DNA from: Haloechinothrix halophila YIM 93223
GTDB lineage: Bacteria; Actinomycetota; Actinomycetes; Mycobacteriales; Pseudonocardiaceae
Assembly: GCF_000504245.1 (NCBI RefSeq)
Contig: NZ_KI632509.1
Coordinates: forward strand, 2,231,723 to 2,295,722
Direction: 5' to 3'
Length of the DNA stretch: 64,000 bases
Positions 7,430 to 16,300 of this stretch are shown piece by piece (within the stretch, counting starts at the first letter, position 1; the number at the start of each line of letters is the position of its first letter). The notes under the pieces are model-generated. The model worked only from the letters and a program-made list of their open reading frames with translations. It was not told the DNA's origin and did not search any database. The position numbers and the translations under genes were made by a program.

Positions 7430-8617
7430 ATGACATCGATGGCCGCTGGGCAGGAGGCCCACACGGAAGTCAGCTGGCGCGACGGCAAGCGCTACGCGTG
7501 GCTGCTGGGACTGGTTGTCCCCGCTATTCCGTTCATCATCTGGGGTGTCTACTCCGCCACGGACGGCGGCTGGGCCACTCACCTGGCCTGGTGGCTCGCG
7601 CCGATCATCGTCTTCGTCCTGATTCCGACGCTGGACATGCTGATCGGCAACGACGCGGAGAACCCGCCCGAGGAGCTGGTCAAGTGGCTGGAGCAGGACC
7701 GCTACTACCAGTGGATCCTGTATCTGTTCCTGCCGGTGCAGTACGCGGGGCTGGTGCTCGCCTGCTGGATGTGGACCACCTTCGAGATGACGATGGTGGA
7801 CAAGATCGGGCTGGCGATCTCCGTCGGTGTCGTCGCGGGCATCGGCATCAACACCGCGCACGAACTGGGCCACAAGAAGGAGAAGCACGAGCGCTGGCTG
7901 TCCAAGGTCGCGCTGGCGCAGACGTTCTATGGCCACTTCTTCATCGAGCACAACCGCGGCCACCACGTCCGCGTCGCCACCCCGGAGGACCCGGCCAGCT
8001 CGCGCTTCGGTGAGTCGTTCTGGCGGTTCCTGCCGCGTTCCATCTGGGGCAGTCTGACCTCGGCGTGGGGACTGGAGCGCAAGCGGCTTGCCAGGATGAA
8101 CAAGGGCCCCTGGACGCTGCGCAACGACGTCCTCAACGCGTGGGCGATGTCGCTGGCGCTGTTCGGTGCTCTGGTCATCGCGTTCGGTCCGAGCATCCTG
8201 CCGCTGCTGGTCATCCAGGCGATCTTCGGTTTCTCGCTGCTCGAGGTCGTCAACTACCTCGAGCACTACGGCCTGATGCGGCAGCGCGCCGAGAGTGGCC
8301 GGTACGAGCGGCCCGCCGCGCGGCACAGCTGGAACAGCAACAACGTCGTCACCAACGTCTTCCTGTACCACCTGCAGCGGCACAGTGACCACCACGCCAA
8401 CCCGACCCGGCGCTACCAGGCGTTGCGGGACTTCGATGAGGCGCCGCAGCTGCCTGCCGGGTACGCGTCGATGATCGTGCTCGCGTGGGTTCCGCCGCTC
8501 TGGCGGAAGGTGATGGACAAGCGGGTGGTCGCCCACTACGACGGCGACATCAGCAAGGCCAATATCCAGCCGAGTAAGCGGGAGAAGATCCTGGCCCGCT
8601 ACGGCGCGACCGCATAA
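7430..8617 (+). CDS. alkB: Alkane 1-monooxygenase AlkB
   Basis: A 395-residue integral-membrane di-iron hydroxylase that converts n-alkanes to 1-alkanols at the cytoplasmic membrane. All histidine boxes are present: HELGHKK (about 144), EHNRGHH (about 173), NYLEHYGL, and LQRHSDHHA. Several hydrophobic segments precede and separate them (WLLGLVVPAIPFIIWGV; LAWWLAPIIVFVLIP; YLFLPVQYAGLVLACW). No rubredoxin domain is fused; electrons come from the rubredoxin encoded 10 nt downstream. The ATG at 7430 has a strong AAGGAGG 7 nt upstream. First gene of alkB-rubA-rubB-tetR. Confidence 0.97.
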   Translation: MTSMAAGQEAHTEVSWRDGKRYAWLLGLVVPAIPFIIWGVYSATDGGWATHLAWWLAPIIVFVLIPTLDMLIGNDAENPPEELVKWLEQDRYYQWILYLFLPVQYAGLVLACWMWTTFEMTMVDKIGLAISVGVVAGIGINTAHELGHKKEKHERWLSKVALAQTFYGHFFIEHNRGHHVRVATPEDPASSRFGESFWRFLPRSIWGSLTSAWGLERKRLARMNKGPWTLRNDVLNAWAMSLALFGALVIAFGPSILPLLVIQAIFGFSLLEVVNYLEHYGLMRQRAESGRYERPAARHSWNSNNVVTNVFLYHLQRHSDHHANPTRRYQALRDFDEAPQLPAGYASMIVLAWVPPLWRKVMDKRVVAHYDGDISKANIQPSKREKILARYGATA

Positions 8618-8626
8618 GGGGTAGCC

Positions 8627-8797
8627 ATGAGCAAGTTTCGCTGTCCCGTGTGTGAGTACGTCTTCGACGAGGTGGTGGGAGACCCGCACGAGGGCTTTCC
8701 CGCTGGCACCAGCTGGGACGACGTCCCTGACGACTGGTGCTGCCCCGACTGCGGGGTGCGCGAGAAGGTTGACTTCGAGCCGGTAGGTGCCGCATGA
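8627..8797 (+). CDS. rubA: Rubredoxin (electron donor to AlkB)
   Basis: A 56-residue protein, MSKFRCPVCEYVFDEVVGDP..., with the two iron-binding knuckles CPVC (residues 6-9) and CCPDC (about 39-43) and the aromatic core typical of rubredoxins (SWDDVPDDWCCPDCG). The usual Gly after the first knuckle (CxxCGY) is Glu here (CPVCEY). It carries electrons from the rubredoxin reductase to AlkB. The start lies 9 nt after the alkB stop with GGGG upstream; the stop overlaps the next start (ATGA at 8794-8797), so the three genes are translationally coupled. Confidence 0.95.
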   Translation: MSKFRCPVCEYVFDEVVGDPHEGFPAGTSWDDVPDDWCCPDCGVREKVDFEPVGAA

Positions 8798-10047
8798 CCC
8801 GCGTGGGAAACGCCGGAAATGCCATCGTGGTCGGCACTGGCGTCGCGGGCGCTACCGCCGCGCTGACGCTGCGCAGCACCGGATACGAAGGCCGGATCGT
8901 GCTGATCGGTGAGGAACCCGACGAGCCGTACCGCAAGCCGCCGCTGTCCAAGGACGTCTTGCGCGGCACGATGCCGTTCGAGCGCACCCGGCTGCGGGCA
9001 CCGCAGACCTGGGAACAGCAGGATGTCGAGCTGCGCACCGGGGAGCGGGTGGTCGACGTCGACGTCCTCGCGCGGAAGCTGGAGCTCGACGGCGGCGAGC
9101 GGCTGGACTACGAACTGCTGCTGTTCGCCACTGGCGGCAGCCCCCGGCCGCTGCCGGTCGCGGACGGGATGGCCGGCGTGCACATGCTGCGCAGTGCCTC
9201 CGACGTGCCCGCGCTGCGGGACCGGTTGGCCGAGGGCAGCAGGGTGCTGGTGATCGGCGCCGGGCTGATCGGTGCCGAGGTCGCGGCCACCGCGCGTAGC
9301 AGGGGTTGTGCGGTGACGATGCTGGAGGCCGAGCCGACGCCGTTGTCCCGGCTGCTGCCGCCCCGGGTTGCCGGGGTGTACGCCGATTTGCACCGATCGC
9401 ATGGCGTCGAGCTGCACACCGGCGTCGACGTCACGGGCGTCGAGCGCACCGAGAGCGGCCTCGTCACCACGGACGCCGACGGTCGCGGCTGGACGGCGGA
9501 TACCGTCGTCGTCGCGATCGGCATGGTGCCCAACACCGAACTGGCTGAGCGGGCGGGTATCGCCGTCGACAACGGCATCCTGGTCGACGAGTACTTCGAG
9601 ACATCGGTGCCCGGGGTGTTCGCGGCGGGCGACGTCGCCAATCAGCCGAACCTGATGCTCGGCGGGCGGCAGCGCATCGAGCACTGGCAGAGCGCGCAGG
9701 AACAGGGCGCCGCCGCGGCGCGCAACATGCTCGGCGACCGCACTCCGTTCTCGCAGGTGCCGTGGTGCTGGTCCGATCAGTACGGGGTGAACCTGCAGGT
9801 CGCGGGCTGGCCGATGGCTACGGATGACCTCAGTATCCGCGGCGAGGTTGACTCGTTGAACTTCACGGCGGTGTTCCACCGCGACGGCAGGCTGGTCGGC
9901 GCGGTCGGCGTCAACCGGGCCAAGGAGATCAGGGCGTTGCGCAAGCTGATCGCGACCGCGCCGGGCGCTGGGCCGGAACTGCTCGCCGACGACGCGACCG
10001 ACTTGGGCACGCTCGCGTCGTCCACTGTGTCCACGGCGCTGACATGA
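8794..10047 (+). CDS. rubB: Rubredoxin reductase (FAD/NAD(P)H)
   Basis: A 417-residue flavoprotein of the ferredoxin/rubredoxin reductase family. The FAD site is VVGTGVAGATAALTLR at the N-terminus, followed by EEPDEPYRKPPLSKDVLRG, typical of this family. The NAD(P)H site is VIGAGLIGAEVAATARS (about residues 152-168), and the second FAD motif is VFAAGDVANQ. It reduces the upstream rubredoxin to feed AlkB. The start overlaps the rubredoxin stop (ATGA) and its stop overlaps the possible ATG at 10044 of the TetR gene. Confidence 0.93.
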   Translation: MTRVGNAGNAIVVGTGVAGATAALTLRSTGYEGRIVLIGEEPDEPYRKPPLSKDVLRGTMPFERTRLRAPQTWEQQDVELRTGERVVDVDVLARKLELDGGERLDYELLLFATGGSPRPLPVADGMAGVHMLRSASDVPALRDRLAEGSRVLVIGAGLIGAEVAATARSRGCAVTMLEAEPTPLSRLLPPRVAGVYADLHRSHGVELHTGVDVTGVERTESGLVTTDADGRGWTADTVVVAIGMVPNTELAERAGIAVDNGILVDEYFETSVPGVFAAGDVANQPNLMLGGRQRIEHWQSAQEQGAAAARNMLGDRTPFSQVPWCWSDQYGVNLQVAGWPMATDDLSIRGEVDSLNFTAVFHRDGRLVGAVGVNRAKEIRALRKLIATAPGAGPELLADDATDLGTLASSTVSTALT

Positions 10048-10124
10048 GCGGGCGCGACGCCAGCCTCACGGGTTTGGTGTCCATGATGTTGACACGGCAT
10101 CCGTCCGCTGCAAATGTCGACGAT

Positions 10125-10739
10125 ATGCCGAAACCGCGCGCCCGCCGCTTCGCTGACGCCGCCCGTGAGCTGTTGCGGGACACCCTGTTCGACTCCGCGA
10201 GCGAGTTATTGGAGCAGCGCAGCTGGTCCGAGACCCGCATGGCCGACATCGCCAAGGCGGCCGGGGTCAGCAGGCAGACGCTGTACAAGGAGTTCGGCTC
10301 CCGGCAAGGGTTCGCACAGGCCTACATCCTGCGAGAAGCCGAGCGGTTCCTCGCAGGCGTGCAGGAAGCGGTAGCCAAGCACGAGGACGACCCGAAGGCG
10401 GCGCTGGCCGCCGCCGTCGAGGTGTTCCTGACGACGGCTGCCGAGGAACCACTGATCATGGCGATCGTGCGCGGCGACGCGGGCGACGGGCTGCTGTCGT
10501 ACGTGACGAACCAGGCGGGCCCTGTCCTGGGCTATGCCACTGACCGCCTCGGCAAGATCCTGAGCGAGATCTGGCCGAAGGTGCCGGAGCACTCGGTGGC
10601 GCTGATCGCGGAGAACATGGTCCGGCTGGCGATCAGCCACGCCGCGTCGTCGACGGCTACCGCGAAGGAGGTCGCGGACGGCATGGCGGAGCTGTTCGGG
10701 CCGTATCTGGAGCAGGTGGTCGGCGAGCCTGGGGCGTGA
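10125..10739 (+). CDS. TetR-family regulator of the alkane cluster
   Basis: A 204-residue TetR protein from ATG 10125 (MPKPRARRFADAA); the frame is open to an ATG at 10044 that overlaps the reductase stop (ATGA) and would add 27 residues. The HTH is clear: MADIAKAAGVSRQTLYKEFGSRQGFAQAY. TetR genes in this position (alkU/alkX) in alkane-degrading actinobacteria repress alkB and respond to fatty-acid end products; that role is inferred from context. TTGACA at 10089-10094 lies within the alternative N-terminus, so an internal promoter could drive the short form. It resembles the TetR at 5351. Confidence 0.85.
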   Translation: MPKPRARRFADAARELLRDTLFDSASELLEQRSWSETRMADIAKAAGVSRQTLYKEFGSRQGFAQAYILREAERFLAGVQEAVAKHEDDPKAALAAAVEVFLTTAAEEPLIMAIVRGDAGDGLLSYVTNQAGPVLGYATDRLGKILSEIWPKVPEHSVALIAENMVRLAISHAASSTATAKEVADGMAELFGPYLEQVVGEPGA

Positions 10740-10823
10740 GGGGACGTCCGGCGGTGCCTGGCGGCGGTGCCTGGGGCGTGCGGCTCGAGGTCGGCGTCGC
10801 TGTCGGAGTAGTTGATCGGAGTA

Positions 10824-10908
10824 GTTGATCTACTTCCTGCGCGCTATGACCATATAGTGTCCGTTTCGTCCTTTTTTCATGGTCACAGCGCGCGGGAAGC
10901 TGATCAAC
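10824..10908. repeat. Long imperfect hairpin element A
   Basis: Arms 10824-10853 and 10879-10908 match at 26 of 30 positions, two of the four differences being G-U compatible; the arms begin GTTGATC and end TGACCAT. The 25-nt loop (10854-10878) contains TGTCCGTTTCGTCC followed by a T-run. A partial copy of the left end (GTAGTTGATC) precedes it at 10809-10818. The loop resembles that of element B at 61326-61418. It lies between two convergent genes and may also act as a terminator. Confidence 0.8.
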
Positions 10909-10952
10909 AAGGCGGGTGCCTAGCGATGCTGGCACGACGTCGATCTGTGTGG

Positions 10953-11576
10953 TTATTTGATCGGTGGCTTCCTGATGACGGCTTGTAGGTGAAGATGTTC
11001 GACGGCGCGGCGGTTGACGTCGGCGCCGTGGTGGACGATGGAGTGCAGGATGCCGTTGTAGAGCAGGTCCCACAGCTTGCGGTTTTTCTGCAAGTACCAG
11101 ACCTGGGTATCGGCCTTGTTGCCCGCGGCATCAGTGAGTTCCAGGTGATAGGTGCCGAACCCGGTGGTAACCCGAATCGTGTTGAGGCGATAGGTGTCGA
11201 CCCACTGGTCACCGGTAAGGCGGAGCCAGTCCGCTCCAGCCGTCATACGGGTGCCCCTGCGGATAAGAAGAATGGGTGAGGTGAAGACGATCAAGATCGC
11301 CCAGAGCCACCAGACCCTCATCCAGTCAAAACCGCTGTCCTTTACAGAAAGGAATACCACCCCGAGAAGAAAAAGGAATCCCGCCGCACTCCAACTGGTG
11401 CTCTTGGCGTCGGCGAACCATTCTAGTGCTGGCCCCTTGCCTTGCGGTGGTTCGTCGGGACCCATGTCGGTCGCCTTGTCGTAGGGCTTCCAGCTTGCCT
11501 CGACCGGTGCCTGCGGCGGGCGCGGTTCACCGGTGACGGCGTCGGGCTTGGGTGAGGGATGCGTTGGGGCAGTCAT
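10953..11576 (-). CDS. Membrane protein of the T7SS-like cassette, unknown function
   Basis: A 207-residue protein that I do not recognise. The first 55 residues are Pro-rich and polar. Two hydrophobic segments follow (SAAGFLFLLGVVFLSV about 64-79; VWWLWAILIVFTSPILL about 88-104), then a soluble C-terminal region with a strand-rich part (TYRLNTIRVTTGFGTYHLEL) and a helical end rich in His (NGILHSIVHHGADVNRRAVEH). It starts 8 nt after the stop of the 400-aa glycine-zipper protein, so it is the last gene of that operon. An immunity or anchoring role is possible but there is no direct evidence. Confidence 0.75.
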   Translation of the reverse strand: MTAPTHPSPKPDAVTGEPRPPQAPVEASWKPYDKATDMGPDEPPQGKGPALEWFADAKSTSWSAAGFLFLLGVVFLSVKDSGFDWMRVWWLWAILIVFTSPILLIRRGTRMTAGADWLRLTGDQWVDTYRLNTIRVTTGFGTYHLELTDAAGNKADTQVWYLQKNRKLWDLLYNGILHSIVHHGADVNRRAVEHLHLQAVIRKPPIK

Positions 11577-11584
11577 AACGGACC

Positions 11585-12787
11585 TCAGAACAAACTTCCT
11601 GCGAACCTGCCGACTGATTTCGCTCCGTCGACGAGCGCGTCACCCGCTGCTTCGGCGCCATCGACCACAGCTTCTCCTGCCGCTTGTGCGCCATCAGCGA
11701 CCGCTTCGGCGCCATTGGCTATTGCGCCACCAACCACTTCCGCACTGTCGGCGGCGAATCCGGCGATTTCGTCACCCCATTCGTCGACCACATAGCCGAC
11801 CACAGCGCCTGCCCCGGCACCAACAACGACGCCGACTGGGCCACCAATGGCTGCGCCAACGGCAGCGCCAGCAGCAAGGCTCGACGCTCCTGAAACGATT
11901 GCCTTCGTCGGGTCCTTGCCATTCTTGATATCCAATCCGACCCCTGCCGCGGTGATCAACCCGCCTGCGATCGGAACTCGGCCCAGCACTGTTCTGCCCA
12001 CACGAGCCGCTGTGGACCCGCCTTTGAATGCGACGTCCTTCACCTCCGCAGTCAAACTGGACCTGGCCCACTGGGGTAGTTTGTCGAGCATCGCAGCGGG
12101 TGCGGTCTTGACCGCGTCGTCGAGTAGTGCGCTCTGCTTGCTCGCGAACTGCGCATTGAGGCGAGCCGCCTTTGCGAAGGCGGGATCGGTGACCGACTTG
12201 TTCATCGCCAGATTGAGCGCCCGATCAGCGTGGCGGCCGTACGACGCCGCCAGCGTGCGGAACTTGCTGGTGCGCTTGACCGCTTGGGCGGCAAGGCCGC
12301 TCGACACGTCCGCGATGGTGAACGGCGTCTTCTTCAGTTGGTCGGTGCTGAACTTGGTCAGGTGATGGAGCGCGGCGTTCTGCTTGCCGCGTGCATCGCT
12401 GACGATCTGCGATGCCTCGTTGTATGCCTTGACCTTCGCGTTGTGAGCGTCGACTGCGGCTTGCGCCGAGGTGTGCGCGGCCCGTTGCTCCGCCGTTGCC
12501 GAGCCATCCGTAGGTAGTGGCTGGGGCGAGGGTGGAGCTTCGCCCGGTTCCGCGATCTCGGTGTCGGTGACGTCGAGCCCGCCCGCGACGGCGACCTGCC
12601 GTGCCTGCTCCATTCGGGACTTCACGGTGGCCATGTCGTCGGCGAACACGGACACGACCGTCTTGGCGTCACCGAGTTGGCTTGCGAAGTCGTCAATGCC
12701 GGTACCCGTCGTCGACATCGCTTCGCGGAACGCTACGCCGGAGTTGCCGTCCCAGGCCGTCTCTGACTCGCCTCGAACGTTGATCAC
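11585..12787 (-). CDS. Putative T7SS substrate with glycine-zipper region
   Basis: A 400-residue protein starting GTG at 12787, overlapping the previous stop (GTGA). Near the N-terminus is WDGNSG (residues 13-18) followed by a long helix, reminiscent of WXG-type secretion modules. A Pro/Glu-rich linker follows (EPGEAPPSPQPLP), then a helical middle. A glycine-zipper stretch lies around residues 297-335 (AAGAAVGAAIGG; VVVGAGAGAVVGYVV). The C-terminus repeats D/N-G-A-E/K-A-V/A units (VADGAQAAGEAVVDGAEAAG) and ends RFAGSLF. Glycine zippers insert in or assemble at membranes. The architecture fits a type VII-secreted, possibly toxin-like protein; no known toxin domain is seen. Confidence 0.7.
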   Translation of the reverse strand: MINVRGESETAWDGNSGVAFREAMSTTGTGIDDFASQLGDAKTVVSVFADDMATVKSRMEQARQVAVAGGLDVTDTEIAEPGEAPPSPQPLPTDGSATAEQRAAHTSAQAAVDAHNAKVKAYNEASQIVSDARGKQNAALHHLTKFSTDQLKKTPFTIADVSSGLAAQAVKRTSKFRTLAASYGRHADRALNLAMNKSVTDPAFAKAARLNAQFASKQSALLDDAVKTAPAAMLDKLPQWARSSLTAEVKDVAFKGGSTAARVGRTVLGRVPIAGGLITAAGVGLDIKNGKDPTKAIVSGASSLAAGAAVGAAIGGPVGVVVGAGAGAVVGYVVDEWGDEIAGFAADSAEVVGGAIANGAEAVADGAQAAGEAVVDGAEAAGDALVDGAKSVGRFAGSLF

Positions 12788-12999
12788 GGTGCTACCGCAT
12801 CGCCAGCGGCGCCGAGGCCGGTCACCGCTCCGGCCATGGACTGGGTCAGGTGACTCAACATCGACCCCAGGATGCCGGTTGCATCGCCCGCTTCGGGCAC
12901 TTCTGGCGGGTTCGTGGTGTTCTCCAGGTCCGTACTCGCATTGCGGAGTTTGGCCGCGAATCCGTTGAGCGCGGTCCGATCGACGTCGATGTCATCCAT
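12784..12999 (-). CDS. Small EspC/ESX-like type VII secretion target
   Basis: A 71-residue helical protein: MDDIDVDRTALNGFAAKLRN, a Pro-containing turn (TTNPPEVPEAGD), then a second helix ending GLGAAGDAVAP. The two-helix build and the start DVDRTALNGFAAKL resemble small actinobacterial EspC-like 'type VII secretion target' proteins, which pair with larger substrates. The start overlaps the upstream stop (TAATG) and the stop overlaps the next start (GTGA), so three genes are translationally coupled. A frameshift separating it from the 400-aa protein is a less likely alternative, because GTGA overlaps are common here. Confidence 0.7.
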   Translation of the reverse strand: MDDIDVDRTALNGFAAKLRNASTDLENTTNPPEVPEAGDATGILGSMLSHLTQSMAGAVTGLGAAGDAVAP

Positions 13000-13301
13000 T
13001 ACTGCGGTCCTTCCGGGTCTCCTCGACGTAAGCCCGGCGGGATAACGGTGTCGAGCAGTACCCCGTCGGCGCCGCTTCGACGTACCAACTCCGGCACTCG
13101 TTCCCTGGGGATCGCGATCCAGGGCTGCTGCTCGCCAGCACCGGCTACCAGAGTTTGGGGTGAGCTGTAGACCATGACGGCACGCTCGCCGCCATCAGTC
13201 TCGCGCATTTCGAGCGTGACTTCGGTCTCGTTCCGGTACGGCTGGGAGGCGACATAGACAACGTCCTCGCTGTCGCCGACCGGCGGCTGCGCTTCGGTCA
13301 T
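12999..13301 (-). CDS. Small SseB/SAV_915-like protein, first gene of the T7SS-like cassette
   Basis: A 100-residue soluble protein from ATG 13301 (MTEAQPPVGDSEDVVYVASQ). The segment ERAVMVYSSPQTLVAGAGEQ followed by PWIAIPRERVPELVRRSGAD resembles SAV_915/SseB-fold proteins that occur beside type VII-like substrates in actinobacteria; the biochemical role is unknown. I reject the longer frame (to 13520) because it runs through the cobN terminator hairpin. Its stop overlaps the start of the EspC-like gene. Confidence 0.6.
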   Translation of the reverse strand: MTEAQPPVGDSEDVVYVASQPYRNETEVTLEMRETDGGERAVMVYSSPQTLVAGAGEQQPWIAIPRERVPELVRRSGADGVLLDTVIPPGLRRGDPEGPQ

Positions 13302-13348
13302 CTCAGTAATGCTAAGCCGAGTCGTTCGCTTGTGGTGTGGGATTCGCA

Positions 13349-13382
13349 CGTTCGGGCCCGACGCAGGCGCCGGGCCCGAACG
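13349..13382. terminator. Terminator hairpin downstream of cobN
   Basis: A perfect 12-bp stem, CGTTCGGGCCCG (13349-13360) with CGGGCCCGAACG (13371-13382), and a 10-nt loop. It begins 3 nt past the cobN stop on the minus strand. No U-tract. It isolates cobN from the T7SS-like cassette that follows on the same strand. Confidence 0.8.
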
Positions 13383-13384
13383 GC

Positions 13385-16300
13385 TCACTCCGCTTCGAGG
13401 TCGCCTTCGACCTGCAGGTAGACGTCCCGCATCTGATCGAGCATCTCCTGGTCCGGCTTCGCCCACAGGCCACGGTCGGCCGCCTCGGTAAGCCGTTCCA
13501 CGATGCCGCGCAGCGCCCACGGATTGGACTGCTTGAGGAACTCCTGGTTCTGCTCGTCCAGCACGTACGTCTCGCCGAGCTTCTCGTACATCCAGTCGTC
13601 AACAACCCCAGCTGTGGCGTCGAAGCCGAATAGGTAGTCCACTGTGGCCGCGAGCTCGAACGCGCCCTTGTAGCCGTGCTTGCGCATCGCCGCCAGCCAG
13701 CGCGGGTTGACCACGCGCGACCGGAACACACGTGCGGTCTCCTCGGACAGCGTGCGGGTGCGCACCGCGTCCGGAATGGTCGAGTCGCCGATGTAGGACG
13801 CGGGCGCCTGCCCGGTCAGTGCGCGCACCGTGGCGACCATGCCGCCGTGGTACTGGAAGTAGTCGTCCGAGTCGGCGATGTCGTGCTCGCGGGTGTCGGT
13901 GTTCTTCGCCGCGACCTGGATCCGCCGGTAGGAGTTCTCCATGTCCTCGCGCGCGGGTGCGCCGTCGAGTCCACGCCCGTAGGCGTAGCCACCCCACACC
14001 GCGTACACCTCGGCGAGGTCGGCGTCGTCGCGCCAGTTGCCGGAGTCCATCAGCGGCAGCAGCCCGGCACCGTAGGAGCCGGGCTTGGACCCGAACACCC
14101 TAGTCGTGGCGCGGCGCTTGTCACCGTGCTCGGCGATGTCCGCCTGCGCGTGGGCGCGCACGAAGTTTTGATCCTCCGGCTCGTCCAAGTCGGCCACCAT
14201 CGTGACGGCGTCGTCGAGCATCGCCACCACGTGGGGGAAGGCGTCCCGGAAGAACCCGGAGATCCGCACTGTGACGTCGATACGTGGCCTGCCCAGGTCC
14301 TCCAGCGGGATCGGTTCCATGCCGCTGATGCGCCGGGATGCCTCGTCCCAGATCGGCTGCACGCCGAGCAGCGCCAGCACCTCCGCGGCGTCGTCACCGG
14401 AGGTGCGCATCGCCGACGTCCCCCACACCGACAGCCCGACCGAGCGTGGCCAGTCGCCGGTGTCTTGCCGGTACCGGTTGAGCAAGCCATCGGCCAGTGC
14501 CTGTCCGGTCTCCCAGGCGAGCTTGCTCGGGATGGCCTTCGGATCGACGGTGTAGAAGTTGCGTCCGGTCGGCAGCACGTTGATCAGGCCACGCAACGGC
14601 GACCCGCTCGGCCCCGCCGGGATGTACCCGCCGTCGAGCGCGTGCAGCACCGCGTCGGTTTCATTCGTGGTACCCGCTAGCCGGGGCACCACTTCGGTCG
14701 CCGCGAACTCAAGCACCCGCTCGACGTCGGCGGGATGGCCCGCCGCGACCTCGGCAGCGGCGACCGGGTCCCAGTCGCGCTCCTCCATCGCCGCGACCAG
14801 CGCGTGCGCCTGCTGCTCGATCTCGTCCACCTTCGCGGCAGGCGCGTCCCCGCCTTCGGTGAGCCCGAGCGCGGTGCGCAGGCCCGGCAGCGCGTCGGCC
14901 TTGCCGCCCCACATCTGCTGCGCCCGCAGCATCGCCAGCACCAGGTTCACCCGTGCCTCGCCGGTCGGCGCGTCGCCGAGGATGTGCAGGCCATCGCGGA
15001 TCTGGGCGTCCTTGACCTCGCACAGCCAGCCGTCGACGTGCAGCAGGAAGTCGTCGAACTCGGCATCGTGCGGACGCTCCTCGACGCCGAGGTCGTGGTC
15101 CAGCTTGGCCGCCTGGATCAGCGTCCAGATCTGCTGCCGGATCGCGGGCAGCTTCGCCGGGTCCATCGCCGAGATGTTGGCGTACTCGTCGAGCAGTTGC
15201 TCCAACCGGGCCATGTCGCCGTAGCTTTCGGCGCGCGCCATCGGCGGGATCAGGTGGTCGACGATCGTGGCGTGCATCCGGCGCTTGGCCTGCGCGCCCT
15301 CACCCGGGTCGTTGATCAGGAACGGGTAGATCACCGGCAGGTTGCCCAGCACCGCATCCGGTGCGCAGGACGCCGACAGCGCCGCCGTCTTGCCGGGCAG
15401 CCACTCCAGCGACCCGTGCTTACCCAGATGGACCACGGCGTGTGCGCCGAACGAGTGCTCCAGCCAGCGGTACGCGGCCAGGTAGTGATGCGAGGGCGGC
15501 AAGTCGGGGTTGTGGTAGATCGCCACCGGGTTCTCCCCGAACCCACGTGGCGGCTGGATCATGATCAGCACGTTGCCCGCCTGCAGCGAGGCCAGCACGA
15601 TGTCGCCGTCCGGATTGGCGGAGTGGTCCACGAACAGCTCGCCCGGCGGCGGGCCCCAGTGCTCCTCCACCTCGGTGCGCAGGTCCTCGGGAAGCGTGTT
15701 GTACCACTCGCGGTACTGCGCGGCGGGCACCCGAATCGGATTCCCGGCCAGCTTCTCCTCGGACAGCCACTCCGGGTCCTGCCCACCGGCCTCGATGAGC
15801 GCGTGAATAAATCGGTCGCCCGCAGGTTCAGCACTGTCGTCATCGACACCGGGGATCGGGTCGGGGCCCAGGTCGTAGCCGCGCTCGCGCAGCTGTGCGA
15901 GCAGTTTGACCGCGCTGGCCGGGGTGTCAAGGCCGACGGCGTTGCCGACGCGGGAGTGCTTGGTCGGGTACGCCGACAGCACCAGCGCGACCTTGCGCTC
16001 GGCGGGCGGGGTGTAGCGCAGCCGCGCGTAGCCGAGCGCGATCCCGGCCACCCTGCTGGCGCGCTCAGCATCCGGCACGTAGCGGGGCAGGCCGTCGGCG
16101 TCGGTCTCCTTGAACGAGAACGGCACCGTGATGATCCGGCCGTCGAACTCCGGCACCGCCACCTGCGTGCCCGCGTCCAGTGGGGACAGGCCCTCCTCGT
16201 TCTCCAGCCAGGCCTCGCGGTCGCTGGTCAGGCACAGCGCTTGCAGCGTGGGGATGTCCAGGTCGGCCAGTTCGGCGATGTCCCAGGACTCGTCGTCACC

